A stretch of 64,000 nucleotides of DNA from Cepaea nemoralis (GCA_014155875.1 JACEFZ010024487.1:124001-188000), one strand, 5' to 3'; shown: positions 1 to 11,233, counted from the stretch's first letter. Numbers and translations are program-made. The notes: a model not told the origin generated them from the sequence alone.

Positions 1-1376
1 TATATATCGGTCTGTCTATATATCGGTCTGTCTATATATCGGTATGTTTATATATTGGTGTGTCTATATATTGGTATGTTTATATATCGGTCTGTCTATA
101 TATCGGTCTGTCTATATATCGGTCTGTTTATATATTGGTGTGTCTATATATTGGTATGTTTATATATTGGTATGTCTATATATCGGTCTGTCTATATATC
201 GGTATGTTTATATATTGGTGTGTCTATATATCGGTCTGTCTATATATCGGTATGTTTATATATCGGTCTGTCTATATATCGGTATGTTTATATACCTGTG
301 TCTATATATTGGTATGTTTATATACCTGTGTCTATATATCGGTATGTCTATATATCGGTATGTTTATATATCGGTATGTCTATATATTGGTCTATCTATA
401 TATCGGTATGTCTATATATCGGTATGTTTATATATCGGTGTGTCTATATATCGGTATGTCTATATATCGGTATGTCTATATATCGGTATGTCTATATATT
501 GGTATGTCTATATATCGGTATGTTTATATACCTGTGTCTATATATCGGTGTGTCTATATATCGGTGTGTCTATATATCGGTATGTCTATATATCGGTATG
601 TTTATATATCGGTGTGTCTATATATCGGTGTCTATATATCGGTGTGTCTATATATCTGTATGTCTATATATCAGTGTCTCTATATATTGGTGTGTCTATA
701 CATCGGTATGTCTATATATCGGTATGTCTATATATCGGTGTGTCTATATATTGGTGTGTCTATATATCGGTATGTCTATATATCGGTATGTTTATATATC
801 GGTATGTCTATATATCAGTCTGTCTATATATCGGTATGTCTATATATCGGTATGTTTATATATCGGTATGTCTATATATCGGTATGTTTATATACCTGTG
901 TCTATATATCGGTATGTTTATATATTGGTGTGTCTATATATCGGTCTGTCTATATATCGGTATGTTTATATATTGGTGTGTCTATATATTGGTATGTCTA
1001 TATATCGGTATGTCTATATATCGGTATGTTTATATACCTGTGTCTATATATCGGTGTGTTTATATATCGGTATCTATATATCGGTGTGTCTATATATCGG
1101 TATGTCTATATATCGGTGTGTCTATATATCGGTGTGTCTATATATCGGTATGTCTATATATCGGTCTGTCTATATATCGGTCTGTCTATATATCGGTATG
1201 TCTATATATCGGTATGTTTATATATCGGTGTGTCTATATATCGGTGTCTATATATCGGTGTGTCTATATATCGGTATGTCTATATATCGGTATGTCTATA
1301 TATCGGTGTGTCTATATATCGGTATGTCTATATATCGGAGTGTCTATATATCGGTATGTTTATATATCGGTCTGTC
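1..1376. repeat. 16-base minisatellite array (TATATATCGGTnTGTC)
   Basis: The window opens inside a tandem array of a 16-base unit, TATATATCGGTnTGTC, with about 86 copies. Variation is mainly at the base after GGT (A, C or G) and in a TTTATATA variant. Because 16 is not a multiple of 3 and the unit holds no stop in any forward frame, all three forward frames stay open for hundreds of codons, giving Y-I-S-V-C-L-like peptides. These are translated repeat, not a gene. The left end of the array lies outside the window. Confidence 0.97.
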
Positions 1377-1800
1377 TATACATCGGCCTGTCTATCCACC
1401 CATCTGCCTATATATAGGTCTGTCTATACATCGGCCTGTCTATCCAAACATCTGCCTATATATAAGTCTGTCTATACATCGGCCTGTCTATCCACCCATC
1501 TGCCTATATATAGGTCTGTCTATACATCGGCCTGTCTATCCAAACATCTGCCTATATATAAGTCTGTCTATACATCGGCCTGTCTATCCACCCATCTGCC
1601 TATATATAGGTCTGTCTATACATCGGCCTGTCTATCCACCCATCTGCCTATATATAGGTCTGTCTATACATCGGCCTGTCTATCCACCCATCTGCCTATA
1701 TATAGGTCTGTCTATACATCGGTCTGTCTATCCACCCATCTGCCTATATATAAGTCTGTCTATACATCGGTCTGTCTATCCACCCATATGTCTATATCGG
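1377..1800. repeat. 48-base higher-order repeat built from three diverged 16-mers
   Basis: The 16-base array changes abruptly at 1377 into a 48-base unit made of three distinct 16-mers (TATACATCGGCCTGTC, TATCCACCCATCTGCC, TATATATAGGTCTGTC), repeated about 8.7 times. The first copies alternate between a CCACCC/AGG form and a CCAAAC/AAG form, so the early part is a 96-base dimer; later copies are uniform. This is classic higher-order structure by unequal exchange. Confidence 0.95.
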
Positions 1801-2048
1801 ATTGTGTGTAGAACCGCGTCCGTATGTATAAGTATATAAGTAGTAGTTGTGTCACTGCCAGCATGTCAGGCCACCATACGTTTAGTGTGCAGCCATGACC
1901 TCTACTCCAGCCAGGAACTGGGGAAAGGGATTCTGGGCCTGGAAAAAACACTGCCATAATCACACAGACAAAAGCCATCCTACCAGGCCTGTAGAGAGGA
2001 GGAGCATCGGTCGGAGCAGAGGCAAGTTTGATAAGTTATCTCTATCGG

Positions 2049-2107
2049 ATGCCTGACATACCCGTGACAATATCGAATGCCTGACATACCCGTGACAATA
2101 TCGAATG
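2049..2107. repeat. 28-base repeat, 2 copies
   Basis: Two adjacent copies of a 28-base unit containing CCTGACATACCCGTGACAAT. No coding signal. Confidence 0.85.
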
Positions 2108-2210
2108 CTAGATTACAACCAACAATTTAGGCTCGCGCCCAGCCTGTGCAGACTTGATCACAGTTGTCGGTTCTTGGAGTGCACTTTCTCTGTGAAGTTA
2201 AGCAAGGGAG

Positions 2211-2369
2211 GGAACACGATGTTACAGGAGTGGGGAACACAATGTTACAGGAGTGGGGAACACAATGTTACAGGAGTGGGGAACACAATGTTACAGGAGT
2301 GGGGAAAACAATGTTACAGGAGTGGGGAACACAATGTTACAGGAGTGGGGAACACAATGTTACAGGAGT
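2211..2369. repeat. 23-base minisatellite, about 7 copies
   Basis: A 23-base unit (GGAACACAATGTTACAGGAG followed by TGG) is repeated about 6.9 times with near identity. Forward frames stay open through it, which explains short ORFs here. Confidence 0.95.
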
Positions 2370-2747
2370 CCCGTGGCATACATTTCCTTATGAGTGTGTG
2401 ACTAGTTTTCTATCTCGCTGCCTTGTCTTCCATACAGATATACCAGGCATCGATGTTGTAAAACCGAGTCAATCCGTGAAGGAAAACTGTCACGGCACAA
2501 GAGGATGCTGTTAAAGAAAACTGGATCCCTCAATGTTGGATTGGTACACGGAACGGCGTGTTAGCAGTGAGGGCCCTATACACTGGATTAAATCGGCCAC
2601 GTGAACGAGACTGATCACCGACATGCATGGAAGAGTGGGAAGTAGGTCGAGGGCGCGCTAGACAACAGTCGTATTGACAGTTACAGTCAAAGAGTCCGGT
2701 CGGTCTGTTCAAACCCTCGGACTGGCCATCGGTCAAGAGACACTTGC
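2370..2747. other. No recognisable feature
   Basis: Unique-looking sequence between two arrays. No coherent coding frame, RNA gene or transposon end recognised. Confidence 0.5.
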
Positions 2748-3186
2748 TTCGGGCAGATAACTGTCCTAGGCATCAACGCGGAGTGATGCTGGATGTGCCA
2801 GACAGATAACTGTCCTAAGCATCAACGCGGAGTGTTGCTGGATGTGCCAGACAGATAACTGTCCTAAGCATCAACGCGGAGTGATGCATGATGTGCCAGA
2901 CAGATAACTGTCCTAAGCATCAACGCGGAGTGATGCATGATGTGCCAGACAGATAACTGTCCTAAGCATCAACGCGGAGTGATGCATGATGTGCCAGACA
3001 GATAACTGTCCTAAGCATCAACGCGGAGTGATGCATGATGTGCCAGACAGATAACTGTCCTAAGCATCAACGCGGAGTGATGCATGATGTGCCAGACAGA
3101 TAACTGTCCTAAGCATCAACGCGGAGTGATGCATGATGTGCCAGACAGATAACTGTCCTAAGCATCAACGTGGAGTGATGCCTGAT
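2748..3186. repeat. 49-base minisatellite, about 9 copies
   Basis: A 49-base unit (contains GATAACTGTCCTAAGCATCA and ACGCGGAGTGATGCATGAT) is repeated nine times. Copies in the middle are identical; the outer ones carry substitutions, as expected when homogenisation is strongest inside an array. Confidence 0.96.
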
Positions 3187-3220
3187 CTGCCCGCCACACA
3201 TGCAATAGACATCGCCCCTT

Positions 3221-4354
3221 GCCTCTCTTCGTCCCTCCCTTCGCCTGCATGGATCCCCCTCCCTCTCTTCGTCCCTCCCTTTGCCTGCATGGATCCTCCT
3301 CCATCTCTTTGCCTGCACGGATACTCCTCCCTCCCTTCGACTGCACGGATACTCCTCCCTCCCTTCGCCTGCACGGATACTCCTCCCTCACTTCGCCTGC
3401 ACGGATACTCCTCCCTCACTTCGCCTGCACGGATACTCCTCCCTCCCTTCGCCTGCACGGATACTCCTCCCTCACTTCGCCTGCACGGATACTCCTCCCC
3501 CACTTCGCCTGCACGGATACTCCTCCCTCACTTCGCCTGCATGGATACTCCTCCCTCCCTTCGCCTGCACGGATACTCCTCCCTCACTTCGCCTGCACGG
3601 ATACTCCTCCCTCCCTTCGCCTGCACGGATACTCCTCCCTCACTTCGCCTGCACGGATACTCCTCCCTCACTTCGCCTGCACGGATACTCCTCCCTCCCT
3701 TTGCCTGCACGGATACTCCTCCCTCCCTTCGCCTGCACGGATACTCCTCCCTCACTTCGCCTGCATGGATACTCCTCCCTCCCTTCGCCTGCATGGATAC
3801 TCCTCCCTCCCTTCGCCTGCACGGATACTCCTCCCTCCCTTCGCCTGCACGGATACTCCTCCCTCCCTTCGCCTGCACGGATACTCCTCCCTCCCTTCGC
3901 CTGCATGGATACTCCTCCCTCCCTTCACCTGCACGGATACTCCTCCCTCCCTTCGCCTGCACGGATACTCCTCCCTCCCTTCGCCTGCACGGATACTCCT
4001 CCCTCCCTTCGCCTGCACGGATACTCCTCCCTCCCTTCGCCTGCACGGATACTCCTCCCTCCCTTCGCCTGCACGGATACTCCTCCCTCCCTTCGCCTGC
4101 ACGGATACTCCTCCCTCACTTCGCCTGCACGGATACTCCTCCCTCACTTCGCCTGCACGGATACTCCTCCCTCACTTCGCCTGCACGGATACTCCTCCCT
4201 CCCTTCGCCTGCATGGATACTCCTCCCTCCCTTCGCCTGCACGGATAATCCTTCCTCACTTCGCCTGCACGGATACTCCTCCCTCCCTTCGCCTGCACGG
4301 ATACTCCTCCCTCCCTTCGCCTGCACGGATACTCCTCCCTCGCTTCGCCTGCAC
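3221..4354. repeat. 28-base pyrimidine-rich minisatellite, about 40 copies
   Basis: A 28-base unit (CTTCGCCTGCACGGATACTC then CTCCCTCC) is repeated about 40 times; main variants are CCTCA/CCTCC and CACGG/CATGG. The first copies carry an extra CTCTCTTCGTCCCT-like block. The unit has no stop in most frames on either strand, and 28 is not a multiple of 3, so overlapping ORFs of up to about 400 codons appear in several frames at once. This is strong evidence that none is a real protein. Confidence 0.97.
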
Positions 4355-4444
4355 AAACAAAGTTGGATACTTGAGCTGCAGGGGAGCCGCAGACGACTGG
4401 GCATGTCAGCGGGAGTTGGTTGACGACCTGTACCGCGAATAATA

Positions 4445-4537
4445 GGAAGAACAACCGATACACAAGCCATAGAAGAGGAAGAACAACCGATACACAAGCC
4501 ATAGAAGAGGAAGAACAACCGATATACAAGCCATAGA
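4445..4537. repeat. 32-base repeat, 3 copies
   Basis: Three consecutive copies of a 32-base unit containing GGAAGAACAACCGATACACA. Confidence 0.9.
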
Positions 4538-5439
4538 TTATGGGAAGGGAGTAATAAACCTTTAAGGGAGGGAGAATGTTACCATGGTGTCCCAGTAAAG
4601 ACAATAAAGGAAGGGTGGAGGTGGGAGTCCTAAAGAAGATCGGAACCCCAGACTTGTTGAGTCAGAGGTGGGCGCCATACGTGTACGCCACTCCTGCATT
4701 CGTCTAGGTATCAGGGTGCAGCAATGTGTCAGTAGACGAACGTAGGCACCAGGCAACACACAACCAACTTACAACTGAAGATGCAGCAGGACCTGCTTGT
4801 AAGTACATGTAAACTGACTCACCCCTTCCCTCTCCCCGCCACAGTTCAGCTGTGAAATCGTGCACTTTGAGCTGACACATGAAACACCAGAAACAGTTTG
4901 TCACATATAGTACAAACATTCCATCATCGAAGAACAGGAAACCCGGCGTAGGTGGTAGCTCATCATCAACAAGCCAGCTTATTCCGCTGAGAAAGTTGGT
5001 TTTTCCCCGCGGAGTCAAGAGCACCCTTGCATGATAAGACACCGCTTGAGAGGCCTGGAGGAAGAACATTAGTGACCTCACATCCTGGGTCCTTGCTTGT
5101 TGAGATAATATTTCTGGGTGACATTCTGTTTCCTCAAATGTGGATTTGAAGTGTGAGTGTTAAAAATAAGTTCAAATAGGAAAACAATGAAGGATGCCCT
5201 GCTGCATCTGCCCCTCCTCTACCCCAGTTGGCACATAAGTACGCGGGATTTGATTACAAAACAAAACAATGTAGTTAAGTGTGGCGATGACGAATTGGCA
5301 CGAGCGCATTACTCAGAAGCGACTAGGACCAGGACAGCAGATGCTTGAGGGGAAGGGGCGGGCAGGAGGCTAAATCAGTCTCGTGTGATGGGTGGGAGGA
5401 AGGGGGTGAAATCTCGCGACTCAACAACACCCACATCAA
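4538..5439. other. No recognisable feature
   Basis: About 900 bases of unique-looking sequence. Short ORFs on both strands have no motif I recognise and no compositional signal. Confidence 0.45.
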
Positions 5440-5530
5440 AAGACCTGACCGCTGCACAAACTCCGGGATTTGAACCCGGGATCGTCAAGCGGCAGGTCCT
5501 CGCTGTATGCTTACACGTTGGCACTAAGAA
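5440..5530 (-). repeat. tRNA-derived SINE head (candidate)
   Basis: On the minus strand there is a perfect pol III B box (GGTTCAAATC inside CCCGGGTTCAAATCCCGG). A degenerate A-box-like region (GTGCCAACGTGTAAGC) lies about 45 bases upstream. The layout matches a tRNA-derived SINE promoter. No intact cloverleaf is apparent, so I do not call a functional tRNA. The length of the SINE body is unclear. Confidence 0.5.
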
Positions 5531-5755
5531 ATGTCATCACTAACCATGTCAATCATCCACTTGGAATATCAGTGCCAATCAATGGAGAAGAAACGGTAAA
5601 CCGTGCAAGTCAACGGGGCGAGTTGATGTTGTCTGTGAAGAGTTATAGTCATAAGCAAATTGTTTCTTTCCCTCAACTAAAAAAAAAAAAATACAAAGAT
5701 AATGCTCCAAAGGTATTAAGAATCCATGGCATATTACCAACACATACAGTATAGA

Positions 5756-5909
5756 GGGGTTTGCAGAGCAGGCGTCTTTCCTGTAGCAACATGCGTGTGT
5801 GAGCATGGACCATTGTCCTACCACAATGGCAAAACACGTATGTGAGCATGGACCACTGTCCTACCACAATTTCAACATACCTATGTGAGCACGGATGACT
5901 GTCCCATGA
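5756..5909. repeat. 43-base repeat, about 3 copies
   Basis: Three degenerate copies of a 43-base unit containing TGTGAGCATGGACCACTGTC. Confidence 0.85.
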
Positions 5910-6216
5910 CGAAATGACAAGTCGGGGATTTTGGGGGGAAATGTTACAGAGATTACACTAGATTTTATCAGAAAGCAGCAAGTCAAATGGTTTGTCCATG
6001 CAAGTAGGTTACCAGTCAACAACATACCACAACAAGCAATGATGTACAGACCAGATGGAATCAGAGGAAGAGGCCGACCACGTAAACGTTGGACGGAGGG
6101 AATAGCAGAGTCCATGGGAATATCGATATATGAAGCCCATAATCTGGCACTCTCACGAAGTTTATCACCTCGACACCGCAAGGTACAAGAGGAACATGAT
6201 GAGATGAGATGAGATG
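5910..6216 (+). mobile_element. RTE-like LINE, 3' fragment
   Basis: An open frame of 93 codons (5931-6212) reads as the carboxy end of an endonuclease/reverse transcriptase polyprotein. It contains QQVKWFVHASRLPVNN, then AMMYRPDGIRGRGRPRKRW, the arginine/glycine-rich GRGRPR block typical of RTE-like LINE tails. It runs into a short (GATGA)n tract at 6196-6215, consistent with a simple-repeat 3' tail. Everything upstream is missing, so this is a 5'-truncated, dead copy. It belongs to a different subfamily from the copy at 6722. Confidence 0.75.
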
Positions 6217-6721
6217 TTACAGAGAAGTTAGAAACCGTGGACCAAGAAGAAGAAAAATACTGACACCATACAAGATCTGAACATGAATGGACGGCATCTT
6301 GTCTCAAACTGGAATACTTTGACCATAGTCAAAGTAGCAGTGGTTGGGTGGGGGGAGGGGGGGGGGCCTTTGATGGAAGGCAGGTTCCCGGAAGAGGCAG
6401 GGGTGGAGCAGCACAAAGATGGGCACAGGACACTGTTTGTGTTATGTGTATATGGTAATGTGTGAGGCATATTGGTTTGTTGATGGTATGTGTATATTAA
6501 TATGTGTATGTTAGGTGGTGGATGAAGGTTTGCTGGCAGCCGTCAGATAGTTGTTGGCTATGATCTCAAGTTTCGCGACGGCAGGCAGAAGATCTCTTTA
6601 TCGAGACAATGGCAGCGGTCACCCGGCCAGTACGGTCAATGTCAGGAAGGAAAGCTACGGCAAACTACCTTCTTTAAAGTTGCCTAGTTTATCATAATTC
6701 GCCTAATTAAAGATCATCACA
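6217..6721. other. Intervening sequence with one half of a 64-base direct duplication
   Basis: Holds the first copy (6433-6496) of a segment repeated at 7118-7178 and a G-rich patch near 6352-6367. Otherwise nothing recognised. Confidence 0.5.
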
Positions 6722-7095
6722 AGAAAAACGTCTGATGGCTGTGGAAATGTGGTTTCTGAGGAGAATGCAATGAATATCATGGACAGACAGAAAAACCAAT
6801 GACCAAGTCTTACAAGAAACAAATAAAAATCGTAATCTGATTAGAGAAATTAGACGTAGACAGTCAAAATTGTTTGGACATGTTATGAGAAGAAATGAAT
6901 TGGAGAACTTGGTGACAACTGGCAAGATTGAGGGGAAGAGAACAAGGGGACGACAGAGAAGTAAATACCTAGATGGCTTGACAACGTGGCATGATCGAGA
7001 CAAGAACACCGAGCTGATCCATGACTCTGGTGATCGAGTGAAATGGCGAATCATGACCGCCCACGCTTACCGGCATGGCACATGATGCAATGGAA
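6722..7095 (+). mobile_element. RTE-like LINE, 3' fragment (same family as 51822-55270)
   Basis: Translation gives MAVEMWFLRRMQ, a stop, then a frame with FGHVMRRNELENLVTTGKI and ending TAHAYRHGT. It aligns almost residue for residue with the carboxy end of the larger element at 54893-55243. A 5'-truncated copy with at least one in-frame stop; not functional. Its last coding frame is 6870-7085. Confidence 0.85.
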
Positions 7096-7607
7096 TATGT
7101 GTATCGACCTATTGTTTCTGTTTGTGTTATGTGTATATGTTAACGAGTGAGGCATGTTGGTTTGTTGATGTTATGTGTACACGTGTGTGGAGAGTTAATG
7201 TTTCTGTGTACACAAGAGGTGAAACTCAGACGCGGGTGGACGGCCGGGGTACACTTGTGAATGTATTGTGGACAAGTCGAGGTAATATAAATTGTGGATT
7301 GCGATTACCGAAACAATCACGACAGCACGAAATGTAGTGGTTCAAATTGTCAAGGAAGAGAAGATACACGGAACAAGTAGAAAATTCAAACACACGCATA
7401 AAAGAAATCAGGAAACAATGAACAAGACAAAAGCCAGGAGTAGTAGAAGACAGAAACAGGAAGACACACACAGACAGGCTTATTATAGAACAAGTTAGTG
7501 TGGTGTCTTTGATGTGTCAAGTGTAAGGCTTTGACTTTGGCGTTGTTCTAGGCCTCCGACATAATGAGGTAAGACAGCTTTTCAGCAGATCAATCAAGGT
7601 ATCCCCA
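7096..7607. other. Unique sequence with second half of a direct duplication
   Basis: Contains 7118-7178, a close copy of 6433-6496. The two flank the RTE fragment. Nothing else recognised. Confidence 0.5.
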
Positions 7608-7735
7608 TCATGTGCCATGCCGGTAAGCGCGAGCTCTCTTGGTTCGACACCTCACAGGGCCATCACTCTCAGATAAGGTCTGCATTCCTGTCCAGATTAT
7701 GTCAATATTTACCCCTGTCTTCCTCTTGTTCTATT
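7608..7735 (-). mobile_element. RTE-like LINE, degenerate 3' fragment
   Basis: On the minus strand the end ACCGGCATGGCACATGATGG matches the 3' end of the RTE-like copies at 7080 and 55240. The upstream translation gives a broken match to the RGR..KYLD..DRN.ELI region. Short, diverged and frameshifted. Confidence 0.65.
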
Positions 7736-7773
7736 CCCACAAAGTTTACCAGTTGTCATTCAGTTTTCGTGAC

Positions 7774-8372
7774 TTTCTCCTCGTGATTTATTCAATAAAT
7801 CATGACTGTTCAGTCTAGTTTCTCCTCGTGATTTATTCAATAAATCATGACTGTTCAGTCTAGTTTCTCCTCGTGATTTATTCAATAAATCATGACTGTT
7901 CAGTCTAGTTTCTCCTCGTGATTTATGCAATAAATCATGACTGTTCAGTCTGGTTTCTCCCCGTGATATATTCAATAAATCATGACTGTTCAGTCTAGTT
8001 TCTCCTCGTGATTTATTCAATAAATCATGACTGTTCAGTCTAGTTTCTCCTCGTGATTTACAACATAAATCGTGACTGTCCTCGTCTACTTTCTCCTCGT
8101 GATTTATGCAATAAATCCTGACTGTCCACGTCTAGTTCCTCTTCGTGATTTATTCAATAAATCATGCCTGTCCACGTCTAGTTTCTCCTCGTGATTTATG
8201 CAATGCATCATGCCTGTCCGCGTCTAGTTTCTATTCGTGATTTACAAAATAATTCGCGACTGTCCATGTCCATGACAAGTGTCCCCTCGTGATTTATTCA
8301 ATAAATCATGCCTGTCCACGTCTAGTTTCTCCTCCTGACTTACAACATCAATCGTAGCTGTCCACGTGAAGT
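7774..8372. repeat. 45-base minisatellite with an internal inverted repeat, about 13 copies
   Basis: A 45-base unit (TTTCTCCTCGTGATTTATTC then AATAAATCATGACTGTTCAG and TCTAG). Each unit contains TGATTTATT-C-AATAAATCA, a 9-base perfect inverted repeat around one base. The left copies are nearly identical; the right third is diverged. The inverted repeat is partly preserved in diverged copies. Confidence 0.95.
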
Positions 8373-8491
8373 TTCCCCATCAGTTTACGGTTTCCATCTG
8401 GTCTTTGAAAGAGTGTCTCATAGACTGTGTACACTCCCCTATCATTCGTTGCATTTCCCGCCATATTTCATCAGACTTGGATTTTTCTCGC

Positions 8492-8877
8492 CTTGTCTAT
8501 GATTGTGTACGTTTCACATAGTGTTGTACAGGCTCCAGAATTCACGTGTCTATGATTGTGTACGTTTCACATAGTGTTGTACAGGCTCCATACTTCACGT
8601 GTCTATGATTGTGTACGTTTCACATAGTGTTGTACAGGCTCCAGACTTCACGTGTCTATGATTGTGTACGTTTCACATAGTGTTGTACAGGCTCCATACT
8701 TCACGTGTCTATGATTGTGTACGTTTCACATAGTGTTGTACAGGCTCCAGAATTCACGTGTCTATGATTGTGTACGTTTCACATAGTGTTGTACAGGCTC
8801 CATACTTCACGTGTCTATGATTGTGTACGTTTCACATAGTGTTGTACAGGCTCCATACTTCACGTGTCTATGATTGT
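8492..8877. repeat. 53-base minisatellite, about 7 copies
   Basis: A 53-base unit (CGTGTCTATGATTGTGTACG, TTTCACATAGTGTTGTACAG, GCTCCATACTTCA) repeats at 8492, 8545, 8598, 8651, 8704, 8757 and 8810, with a partial copy at 8863. AGAAT/TACT variants alternate irregularly. A CTATG...CATAG pairing could form a small hairpin in each unit. Confidence 0.95.
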
Positions 8878-9211
8878 CCACTCTGCACATACACGGTGCT
8901 ATACTGGCGCCATACTTCACTTGGACACTTTTTGTTTTCCACACTATAAATGACAGATTTTTGCTGGTGATTATGTGTTCTTGTAAACGGCTACTGTCGT
9001 TAATACAATACCAGAAAACAAGAGATGAAATATCAACAATAACGGAAGAACTGGAAACAAGAACAACAGAAAAATACATGGCCAAACCACGGCGACTATA
9101 TGTACAAGAAAGCAAGTATGCAAGTAAAAATAAGGTACACAAATCCAAGTCCAGTCGCCGGACATCACTCGTTCATTGAAGAACGACTTGAGTAAACAGA
9201 TTGTTCAATGT
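8878..9211. other. No recognisable feature
   Basis: A 101-codon forward frame crosses this stretch but has no motif I recognise and begins inside repeat sequence. I do not call a gene. Confidence 0.45.
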
Positions 9212-9416
9212 AGACAATCTGCTGACTGAAGATCTGTGACTGTTCCACTACACAAGGATAGAACAATGCTGGGCAGCGGACAATCTGCTGACTGAAGATC
9301 TGTGACTGTTCCACTACACAAGGATAGAACAATACTGGGCAGCGGACAATCTGCTGACTGAAGATCTGTGACTGTTCCACTACACAAGGATAGAACAATA
9401 CTGTGCAACGGACAAC
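9212..9416. repeat. 66-base minisatellite, 3 copies
   Basis: A 66-base unit (starts GACAATCTGCTGACTGAAGA) repeated about 3.2 times. The length is a multiple of 3, so minus-strand frames read through with a repeated 22-residue peptide; this is repeat-derived. Confidence 0.93.
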
Positions 9417-9730
9417 CTGTTCACTTTAGCGCTATCTGAACTAGTACAAGGTCGAATACCGCGCACTTCTGGGTCATTTACATATCTTCAAATTTGATTG
9501 ATTTCATCAGGCTCGTTTTGATGTATGGTTCGGTAAAATCCCACACACATACAGACAGAGCCGTTAATCTTCAGCTCCGTGTTATACACCCCCCCCCCCA
9601 CACACACACACACACACAGAGGGTCGTTATATACAGCCCCGTAATAATCCCCCATCCTCACACATACAGACAAGCATGGCCTTTAAAGCATTACGTAAAA
9701 TATTGACCATTGAAGAAACGTCCAAAAGCA
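9417..9730. other. CA-rich degenerate repeat region
   Basis: Contains (C)9(CA)n at about 9590-9620 and two or three diverged copies of a segment with CACACATACAGACA. No gene. Confidence 0.6.
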
Positions 9731-10150
9731 TGTATGTGTAGGGTTGCCAGACGTCCGGCAAAGAGAGGTCATTTCCTCCTTTTTCGCCTAATGTCCTCCG
9801 TCCGGCAGGCAAAGCTAAAAACCTTTAAAATGTCCGGCGTTTTACATATTTTATGTTATTTTTTATGTGTTGTTGTTACAACTTACAATGTATCTACACT
9901 CTACCGTGTGTTTACATTCTTTATTAAAACCCCTTGTTTAATAATATTTATTTAATTTTCCTATTTATACCAAATGTTAAACACCAATTATTTGTATAAT
10001 TTGAATCTAACTGTTGCTCTATTCGGCAACACTAACAATGCTGTAGTCTCTTTGGTCAAAATGTTAAAGTTATTTCCGGTTCCGATAGCAGAGACGCCAC
10101 TTAAAATTGTTTATTTTAATTTGTAATTTTTGCCGTCTATGTTTATGAAA

Positions 10151-10525
10151 ATGGCTTCTACAAAGAGAAAATCCACAGTCTCGAACACTATGAAAAGTAA
10201 GTTTTCATAGTTCGTTGAAGGACGCAACGAGAATGAGTCAAAGTGTACGATTTGCGACAGTTACTTGTCCGTTGCCAACAACGGAACTACTGACTTGGAG
10301 CGCCATGTTGACAGTGAGAGACATAGAAACCTAATCAAAGTGTCCGCGTCATCTAGCACATTGACGTCTTTTTTTTTTCAGCCTAAGTACTCAAATGTGT
10401 TGCTGAAAGCGCATGCGGCTGAAGCAACTTTGGCATTTCATAGTTTGTCATCATCAGTCTTACAACTTGATAACCTGCACAGCTGGTTGGATGCACACAT
10501 TATTTGGAGATTCAGAAATTGCTAA
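10151..10525 (+). pseudogene. hAT transposase, amino-terminal zinc-finger part (broken)
   Basis: The frame opens with MASTKRKSTVSN, meets an in-frame TAG at 10208-10210, and continues FVEGRNENESKCTICDSYLS. It holds C-T-I-C followed by H-V-D-S-E-R-H, a C2-H2 arrangement of the BED-like fingers that bind transposon ends. The product then reads to a stop at 10523-10525. In the family this finger lies at the amino end of the transposase. The stop codon and later frame loss show that it is not functional. Calling it a two-exon gene would need splice evidence; I prefer a decayed single open frame. Confidence 0.8.
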
Positions 10526-10599
10526 AAATATTGCTTGTGCAAAAACAAAGACTGAAGCAATAATAAACTGTTGATAAATTGGATACATCTTTAAGTGGT

Positions 10600-11233
10600 A
10601 TTTCATGTTTCGGTCTTTCGACAGATGCTAGCAATCACGGTTCGCAGAAATATTTCCGATCGTTGTTCAGTACTTTGACTGGAAGCAGGTGGAATCCAAA
10701 CTAAGATTCTCGAGTTAGTCAACACACCAAATGAAACATAAGAAACTATATCACAGTATATTTTGAGAACACTCCAAAAACATGATTTATACTCCAAATG
10801 TTTTGCTTTTGCTGGTGACAATGCCAATGTGAATTTTGGAGGCATTAACAGAAGAGAAGGTAGAAATGTGTTCTCGCATTTGAAGGACGCCTTGAACAAG
10901 CCATTAGTAGGCGTTGGATGTTTTGCTCATGTTCTTCACAACTGCACCCAACACGGCGCAGATTTAATGCAGATTGACGTTGAATCTATTGTCTTGAAGA
11001 TATTCAATTACTTTTCTACATACACTGTCAGAACAGAAACTTTAAAGGAGTTTTGTGACTATGTCAACATTAACTATCAGCAACTACTCCATCACTCTAA
11101 AACTAGATGGCTCAGTTTGTTTCCAGCTGTTGAGAGGCTGTTTACTGCTTTGAAAGAATATTTTCTTTCTGTAAACCAACCACCTGCCATAATAAAAAAT
11201 TTATTGGCTGCTATTCTAATAAAATTGTACTGA
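10600..11233 (+). pseudogene. hAT transposase, catalytic-core part (broken)
   Basis: At 10612-10660 the translation FGLSTDASNHGSQKYF carries a TDASNHG motif that fits the first catalytic aspartate region of hAT transposases; a frameshift follows. From 10763 a 156-codon frame resumes. It has FAGDNANVNFGG (second aspartate, about residues 17-27), VGCFAHVLHNC (C-x-x-H motif, about residues 51-61) and SKTRWLSLFPAVERLF (conserved tryptophan, about residues 112-127). These landmarks match the RNase-H-like fold and its insertion domain. The frame ends at 11233 without the final catalytic glutamate region, so the protein is truncated. No intact catalytic triad can be assembled. Confidence 0.85.

Noticed and set aside
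44..1839. Three overlapping 457-594-codon forward ORFs
   Set aside because: All three frames are open at once because the 16-base unit has no stop; translated repeat, not a gene.
3133..4442. Long ORFs on both strands rich in SSLPSPARILLPPF or EGGVSVQAKGGRSIRA
   Set aside because: They arise from the 28-base repeat in several frames at once; no independent coding evidence.
5440..5530. Functional tRNA gene
   Set aside because: The B box and T arm are good, but no matching acceptor stem or clean D arm could be assembled; a SINE head fits better.
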